A DNA stretch of 57,365 bases from Sphingobacterium sp. UBA4616 (lineage in GTDB: Bacteria > Bacteroidota > Bacteroidia > Sphingobacteriales > Sphingobacteriaceae). Of this stretch, positions 52,955 to 57,365 are shown piece after piece. Location of the stretch: the NCBI GenBank assembly GCA_002386525.1, contig DGIS01000020.1, forward strand, positions 148,798 to 206,162, given 5' to 3'. How positions within the stretch are numbered: position 1 is the stretch's first letter; every line of letters starts with the position of its first letter. The notes under the pieces are model-generated. The model made no database searches, was not told where the DNA came from, and saw only the letters and a program-made list of their open reading frames with translations. A program made the translations under genes and the position numbers.

Positions 52955-54295
52955 ATGTTTTCAAATCTTCAAGATAAGTTAGATAGGGCCTTTAAAGTAT
53001 TAAAAGGACAAGGTAGTATTACCGAGATCAACGTTGCAGAAACGATGAAAGAAATTCGTAAAGCGTTGTTGGACGCCGATGTGAATTATAAAACTGCCAA
53101 GACTTTTACCGACGATGTTAAACAAAAAGCTTTAGGTGAAAATGTACTGACAAGTATATCGCCGGGCCAATTGTTGACAAAGATCATGAACGATGAGTTG
53201 ACTGCTTTGATGGGCGGGTCTGTTACGGAGCTTGAAACTGGGAAAAATCCAACAGTTATTTTAATTGCGGGATTGAATGGTGCTGGTAAAACAACGTTTT
53301 CAGGTAAGTTGGCGTTGTATCTTAAAGATAAAAAAAATAAAAAACCATTGTTGGTTGCCGGTGATGTTTACCGTCCCGCTGCGATCGATCAATTGGAAGT
53401 ACTTGCAGAGCAAGTGGGGGTACCAGTTTTTGTGAATCGTGAATCTAACGATCCTATTGCTATTGCAAAGGCCGGTGTTGAGGAAGCTAAACGTAATGGA
53501 AACAATGTTGTAATTATTGATACAGCTGGTCGTTTGGCAATAGATGAGCCTTTAATGGTAGAAATTACTGCTGTTAAGGAAGCTACAAAGCCTGATGAGA
53601 TCTTATTTGTTGTGGATTCAATGACTGGTCAGGATGCAGTTAATACAGCAAAAACATTTAATGACCGTTTAGACTTTACAGGAGTAGTCCTGACTAAGTT
53701 AGATGGAGATACACGTGGTGGTGCGGCATTATCTATCAAATCTGTCGTGAATAAGCCTATTAAGTTTATTGGTACGGGTGAAAAGATGGATGCGCTGGAT
53801 GTATTCCACCCGGATCGTATGGCTTCCCGTATTTTGGGAATGGGTGATGTCGTGTCCTTAGTAGAGCGGGCGCAACAGCAATTTGACGAGAAACAGGCTG
53901 CAGAACTTCAAAAGAAAATCCGTAAGAATAAATTCGATTTCAACGATTTTAAATCCCAAATTCAACAGATTAAGAAAATGGGTAATATGAAAGACCTTAT
54001 GGGAATGATCCCAGGTGTCGGTAAAGCAATGAAGGATATTGAAGTCGATGATAATGCATTCAGACCCATTGAAGCAATTATCGATTCTATGACTCCCTTC
54101 GAACGTGAAAATCCAGATGTCATTGATCAAAAACGTCGTTTACGTATTGCAAAAGGATCAGGTACTGATATTAATGAAGTGAATAAATTATTGAAACAAT
54201 TTGGTGATATGCGTAAAGTCATGAAGCAGATGTCTAATCCAGCGATGGCCGCTAAATTGATGCGTAATATGCCCAAAATGCCGGGAAAAATGTAA
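52955..54295 (+). CDS. ffh: Signal recognition particle protein Ffh
   Basis: 446-aa SRP54 GTPase that, with 4.5S RNA, targets nascent membrane proteins to FtsY. N domain (1-90), G domain with GLNGAGKTTF (106-115), DTAGR and TKLDGDTRGGA, then the Met-rich M domain (from about 300) with MKDLMGMIPGVGKAM and the RNA-binding RRLRIAKGSGTDINEVNKLLKQF region. Length is canonical. A terminator follows, so it is expressed alone. Confidence 0.98.
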   Translation: MFSNLQDKLDRAFKVLKGQGSITEINVAETMKEIRKALLDADVNYKTAKTFTDDVKQKALGENVLTSISPGQLLTKIMNDELTALMGGSVTELETGKNPTVILIAGLNGAGKTTFSGKLALYLKDKKNKKPLLVAGDVYRPAAIDQLEVLAEQVGVPVFVNRESNDPIAIAKAGVEEAKRNGNNVVIIDTAGRLAIDEPLMVEITAVKEATKPDEILFVVDSMTGQDAVNTAKTFNDRLDFTGVVLTKLDGDTRGGAALSIKSVVNKPIKFIGTGEKMDALDVFHPDRMASRILGMGDVVSLVERAQQQFDEKQAAELQKKIRKNKFDFNDFKSQIQQIKKMGNMKDLMGMIPGVGKAMKDIEVDDNAFRPIEAIIDSMTPFERENPDVIDQKRRLRIAKGSGTDINEVNKLLKQFGDMRKVMKQMSNPAMAAKLMRNMPKMPGKM

Positions 54296-54320
54296 TTTTT
54301 TAGAGAATAGTTACATCATA

Positions 54321-54356
54321 ATGGGGCATCGTATCAATACGGTGCCCTATTTTTTT
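54321..54356 (+). terminator. Terminator of ffh
   Basis: GGGCATCGTAT / ATACGGTGCCC stem (one mismatch or wobble) with a 2-base loop, then TTTTTTT, 28 bases after the stop. Confidence 0.8.
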
Positions 54357-54530
54357 GTGCCTTAATTTTTGGATGATTACGCTGTTCATTCATCCGATTG
54401 TGTGATTACATTGTGAGCCGCATTAGGCGGATGTTGTGGTATACTTCTGTTTATTTTGTAGGATACAAACGGTTTTTAAAGAAATAATTTGTAATTTCAA
54501 GTTCCTCACCCGAGTGAACGAAATATTTGT

Positions 54531-54538
54531 TAAATTTG
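54531..54538 (+). promoter_or_regulatory. -7 box just upstream of nuoA
   Basis: TAAATTTG, exact consensus, 8 bases before the nuoA ATG, so the leader would be only a few bases long. No good -33 box is seen. Confidence 0.4.
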
Positions 54539-54546
54539 TAATCATT

Positions 54547-55140
54547 ATGGATGACCCCGCGCAATTATCGGAATACGGCAAAATCCTTATCATTCTTCTG
54601 ATAGGGGCGCTGTTAGTCTGTGCGACCATTTTTCTGGCACGTCTAATCTCTCCCAAAAAGAATAATCCGATAAAATCCGGTACTTACGAATGTGGAGAGG
54701 AACCAATTGGTTCATCTTGGGTTCAGTTTAATCCGCGCTTTTATGTTATTGCCCTCGTTTTTTTACTTTTTGATGTAGAGCTTATCTTTATTTTTCCATG
54801 GGCTACTGTATTTGGACAATCGGAATATATTGCAGCAGATGAAAGATGGGGGTGGTTTACTATGATCGAAATGGCCATGTTTATTGGTGTTTTAATCCTA
54901 GGATTGGTGTTTGTATGGAAGAAGGGGGATTTGGAATGGGTTAAACCGCAAGTATCGCCGCCGAAAGTCCCCGTATGTATTCCAGATAGCGCCTATGCGA
55001 GCTTAAATAGTAAAACATATCAGCTGCGCGATTATGTAGTGGTAGCAGATGAAACAGTAGTTGGAGAAGTAGTAACGGCAAACGAAGTCGTCTCTGTTCC
55101 TAAGCCAGCTTTTAAACCGCGATTTAAAAAACCTGAATAA
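54547..55140 (+). CDS. nuoA: NADH-quinone oxidoreductase subunit A with C-terminal extension
   Basis: 197-aa membrane subunit of complex I. Three spans (about 14-36, 78-98, 108-130) and the conserved [20 protein letters not shown] and [14 protein letters not shown] motifs are clear. The usual protein ends near residue 134 ([11 protein letters not shown]). Here about 60 residues follow, rich in Pro, Val and Lys ([19 protein letters not shown]), with no recognised domain. The ATG at 54547 is preferred to a 37-codon upstream extension. nuoB follows 2 bases later. Confidence 0.93.
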   Translation: MDDPAQLSEYGKILIILLIGALLVCATIFLARLISPKKNNPIKSGTYECGEEPIGSSWVQFNPRFYVIALVFLLFDVELIFIFPWATVFGQSEYIAADERWGWFTMIEMAMFIGVLILGLVFVWKKGDLEWVKPQVSPPKVPVCIPDSAYASLNSKTYQLRDYVVVADETVVGEVVTANEVVSVPKPAFKPRFKKPE

Positions 55141-55142
55141 GC

Positions 55143-55646
55143 ATGAGTCTAGATAGTCAATTGCAAAATGATGGTGTTATTGTTGCCAAATTAGATGATT
55201 TACTCAACTGGGCAAGGCTGTCGTCCATGTGGCCGATGAGTTTCGGTATTGCCTGTTGTGCCATAGAAATGATGGGAGCAATGGCATCTACCTACGATTT
55301 GGATCGGATGGGCGTCTTTCCAAGACCTTCTCCTCGGCAATCCGATGTGATCATTATCGCCGGGACAGTCACCTTCAAGATGGCTGATCGCATTAAGAAA
55401 TTGTATGAGCAAATGCCTGATCCCAAATATGTTATTTCGATGGGGTCATGTTCAAATTGCGGTGGCCCGTATTGGCAACATGGGTATCATGTCGTCAAAG
55501 GAGTGGATAAAATCATTCCTGTAGATGTGTATGTTCAAGGGTGCCCACCTCGGCCCGAGGCGCTGATCGGAGCTTTTATTGAATTGCAAAAGAAAATAGA
55601 CAAAGAAAGCTTACTTGGAGAACAGTTGTTCAAAGAGAAAGCTTAA
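55143..55646 (+). CDS. nuoB: NADH-quinone oxidoreductase subunit B
   Basis: 167-aa peripheral-arm subunit holding Fe-S cluster N2, the last cluster before quinone. The four ligands are visible: Cys38-Cys39 ([10 protein letters not shown]), Cys103 (GSCSNCGG) and Cys134 ([10 protein letters not shown]). The domain is complete. It is directly followed by purK and not by nuoC, so the remaining complex I genes must lie elsewhere. Confidence 0.97.
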   Translation: MSLDSQLQNDGVIVAKLDDLLNWARLSSMWPMSFGIACCAIEMMGAMASTYDLDRMGVFPRPSPRQSDVIIIAGTVTFKMADRIKKLYEQMPDPKYVISMGSCSNCGGPYWQHGYHVVKGVDKIIPVDVYVQGCPPRPEALIGAFIELQKKIDKESLLGEQLFKEKA

Positions 55647-55677
55647 AAAGATAAAATTTATAAGATTTAAATCAATT

Positions 55678-56820
55678 ATGGCAAAAGATTTTTATGGCGA
55701 ACTGCAATTAGGTATTCTTGGCGGTGGACAACTGGGAAGAATGTTAATCCAGGAAGCCATTAATTACAATGTAAACGTTCATGTATTGGATCCCGATAAG
55801 AATGCTCCTTGTCGCAAGTTGTGCAATAGATTTGAATGTGGATCATTGGGCGATTTTGAAACGGTCTATAATTTCGGTAAGGATTTGGACATGATTACGA
55901 TCGAGATTGAGAAGGTAAACGTTGATGCGCTGGAAAAGCTGGAAGGTGAAGGAGTGATCGTTTATCCGCAATCACGTATCATTCGTCTAATTCAGGATAA
56001 AGGTTTACAAAAGCAATTTTTTAAACAAAATGATATACCGACATCTACATTTCAATTGATATCCAATAAGGATAATATGATGAATGCTCCATTGAACCTG
56101 CCTTATATCCAAAAATTACGTCGGGACGGATATGATGGCAAGGGGGTAAAGAAGATTGTCACACAGCAAGATATTCAAGATGCTTTTGAGGAGCCAAGTT
56201 TAATTGAAGAATGGGTAGATTTTGAAAAGGAAATTGCTGTTATTGTTGCCCGGAATGATAAAGGAGAAGTTTCTACCTTTCCAATGGTGGAAATGGAATT
56301 CAATCCACAAGCAAATTTGGTTGAATTTTTGATCGCTCCTTCTTTGTATGGTGTGGAAATACAACAGCGAGCGGAGATGATTGCAAAGAAGATCGCAGAC
56401 GATCTACAAATTGTCGGAATATTGGCCGTAGAGATGTTTCTAACAAAAAACGGCGATATTTTAGTTAATGAATTGGCTCCGCGTCCACACAATAGTGGCC
56501 ATCAGACCATTGAGGGTAATTATGTGTCGCAATTTGCACAACATTTAAGAGCCATATTTAATCTACCACTGGGGGATACGCGCTGCAGGACGAATACAGT
56601 TATGATTAATCTATTGGGTGAAGCGGGCTATGAAGGGTTGGCTAAATATGAGGGTGTTGAAGAGGTACTTGCTATGGAAGGTGTATATATCCATCTCTAT
56701 GGCAAGAAATATACGAAGCCTTTCCGTAAAATGGGGCATGTCTGTATTATCAATGACGATCGGGAGAAAGCCATTTCCAATGCGAGAAAAGTACAAGAAA
56801 TATTAAAAGTTAAAGCTTAA
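55678..56820 (+). CDS. purK: 5-(carboxyamino)imidazole ribonucleotide synthase
   Basis: 380-aa ATP-grasp enzyme that carboxylates AIR with bicarbonate and ATP in purine synthesis. N-terminal GILGGGQLGRML (residues about 12-23), ATP-grasp LRRDGYDGKGV and EEWVDFEKEIAVIVAR, and the C-terminal NELAPRPHNSGH active-site block are visible. The start at 55678 (MAKDFYGE) follows nuoB by 31 bases; the upstream open frame overlaps nuoB and is rejected. purE follows by 8 bases. Confidence 0.97.
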   Translation: MAKDFYGELQLGILGGGQLGRMLIQEAINYNVNVHVLDPDKNAPCRKLCNRFECGSLGDFETVYNFGKDLDMITIEIEKVNVDALEKLEGEGVIVYPQSRIIRLIQDKGLQKQFFKQNDIPTSTFQLISNKDNMMNAPLNLPYIQKLRRDGYDGKGVKKIVTQQDIQDAFEEPSLIEEWVDFEKEIAVIVARNDKGEVSTFPMVEMEFNPQANLVEFLIAPSLYGVEIQQRAEMIAKKIADDLQIVGILAVEMFLTKNGDILVNELAPRPHNSGHQTIEGNYVSQFAQHLRAIFNLPLGDTRCRTNTVMINLLGEAGYEGLAKYEGVEEVLAMEGVYIHLYGKKYTKPFRKMGHVCIINDDREKAISNARKVQEILKVKA

Positions 56821-56828
56821 AAAATACT

Positions 56829-57338
56829 ATGTCAGTCAATAATAAGGCCCAAGTTGGCATTATCATGGGAAGTAAATCGGATCTTCCGGTCATGCAGGAT
56901 GCTATCGATGTTCTGAAAGTCCTCGGTGTAGAGTTTGAAGTAACGATTGTTTCAGCACACCGTACACCTCAGCGGATGTTTGATTACGCTAAAAATGCTG
57001 CAGTTCGTGGTTTGAAAGTTATTATTGCTGGTGCAGGCGGAGCTGCACACTTACCAGGAATGGTGGCTTCTATTACACATTTACCGGTCATAGGGGTACC
57101 TGTCAAATCTTCGAATTCAATTGACGGATGGGACTCTGTGCTTTCTATCCTTCAGATGCCCAATGGCATTCCTGTAGCGACAGTGGCTTTGAATGCAGCT
57201 AAGAATGCGGGTATATTGGCCGCTCAGATTCTAGGTACAAGTAATGAAGTAATCGGCAATAATATTATTGATTATAAAGAAGAGTTAGCGAGAAAAGTAA
57301 TTGAGACAGCTGTGCAAGTAGAGGATACAGAATTCTAA
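56829..57338 (+). CDS. purE: N5-carboxyaminoimidazole ribonucleotide mutase
   Basis: 169-aa class I PurE, moving the carboxyl group of N5-CAIR to give CAIR. Visible: GSKSDLPVM (about 13-21), SAHRTPQRM and AGAGGAAHLPGM (60-80). It acts on the PurK product, and both genes are adjacent. Class I PurE is expected with PurK present. The window ends 27 bases later. Confidence 0.97.
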   Translation: MSVNNKAQVGIIMGSKSDLPVMQDAIDVLKVLGVEFEVTIVSAHRTPQRMFDYAKNAAVRGLKVIIAGAGGAAHLPGMVASITHLPVIGVPVKSSNSIDGWDSVLSILQMPNGIPVATVALNAAKNAGILAAQILGTSNEVIGNNIIDYKEELARKVIETAVQVEDTEF

Positions 57339-57365
57339 GTTGAAATCTTACTAAATAAAGAAGGG

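Noticed and set aside
1..57365. CRISPR arrays, insertion sequences, tRNA or rRNA genes
   Set aside because: No regular spaced repeats, transposase genes, terminal inverted repeats or tRNA-like cloverleaf sequences were noticed on reading; a dedicated scan (tRNAscan, CRISPR finder) was not possible.

Overview
The window looks like chromosomal DNA of a Bacteroidota bacterium, most likely family Sphingobacteriaceae and probably Sphingobacterium. This is inferred from gene content: GldC, a GLPGLI-family protein next to an outer-membrane beta-barrel protein, a S46 dipeptidyl peptidase, a HYC_CC_PP-like protein, a histone H1-like mini-protein and an ileS-dksA-like-lspA operon. It is supported by AT-rich intergenic DNA, weak Shine-Dalgarno sequences and many promoter boxes of the Bacteroidota form TAnnTTTG (-7) with TTTG/TTG (-33). 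No rRNA, tRNA, insertion sequence, prophage or CRISPR array was seen. It reads as core chromosome, not a mobile island.

Layout. 1-4.7 kb: two dihydrolipoyl dehydrogenase genes around a thioesterase, a DUF3817 membrane protein, and an azurin-like copper lipoprotein. 4.9-11.4 kb: a minus-strand signalling operon (a large sensor kinase with three receivers, CheR, CheB, and a receiver-kinase-receiver protein). 11.4-12.1 kb: a long gene-free stretch holding a promoter- and terminator-bounded candidate small RNA. 12.1-13.2 kb: KdsC-like phosphatase and Maf. 13.2-19.4 kb: a TonB-dependent receptor with an N-terminal heavy-metal-associated (HMA) domain, a HYC_CC_PP-like protein and a Tat-exported phospholipase C. 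19.6-23.3 kb: trpD-trpF-trpB-trpA behind a complete-looking attenuator whose 15-codon leader peptide carries three tandem Trp codons. trpE, trpG and trpC are not in the window.

23.5-31 kb: a secreted unknown, a DUF2795 protein, an ABC ATPase overlapping a PlsC-type acyltransferase, then a likely sulfur-compound module (LysR regulator, TsdA-like diheme cytochrome c, secreted DsrE protein, periplasmic binding protein), and a M20 dipeptidase. 31-36 kb: small membrane protein, ECF sigma factor, overlapping membrane protein, beta-barrel outer-membrane protein and GLPGLI protein. 36-43.9 kb: histone H1-like protein, S46 peptidase, DEAD-box helicase, GldC, EVE protein, thioesterase, SDR, M28 peptidase. 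44-49 kb: ileS-dksA-like-lspA and an IscA-type protein. 49.3-57.3 kb: glyA, a sigma factor, a zinc metallopeptidase, ffh, nuoA-nuoB (without the rest of complex I next to it), purK-purE.

The best candidates for something not obvious from gene names are the trp leader/attenuator, the roughly 220-nt structured RNA at 11.7-11.9 kb, and the LysR-controlled cytochrome/DsrE/binding-protein module with a dyad operator at about -65. All functional calls come from motif recognition by eye; no database search was run.
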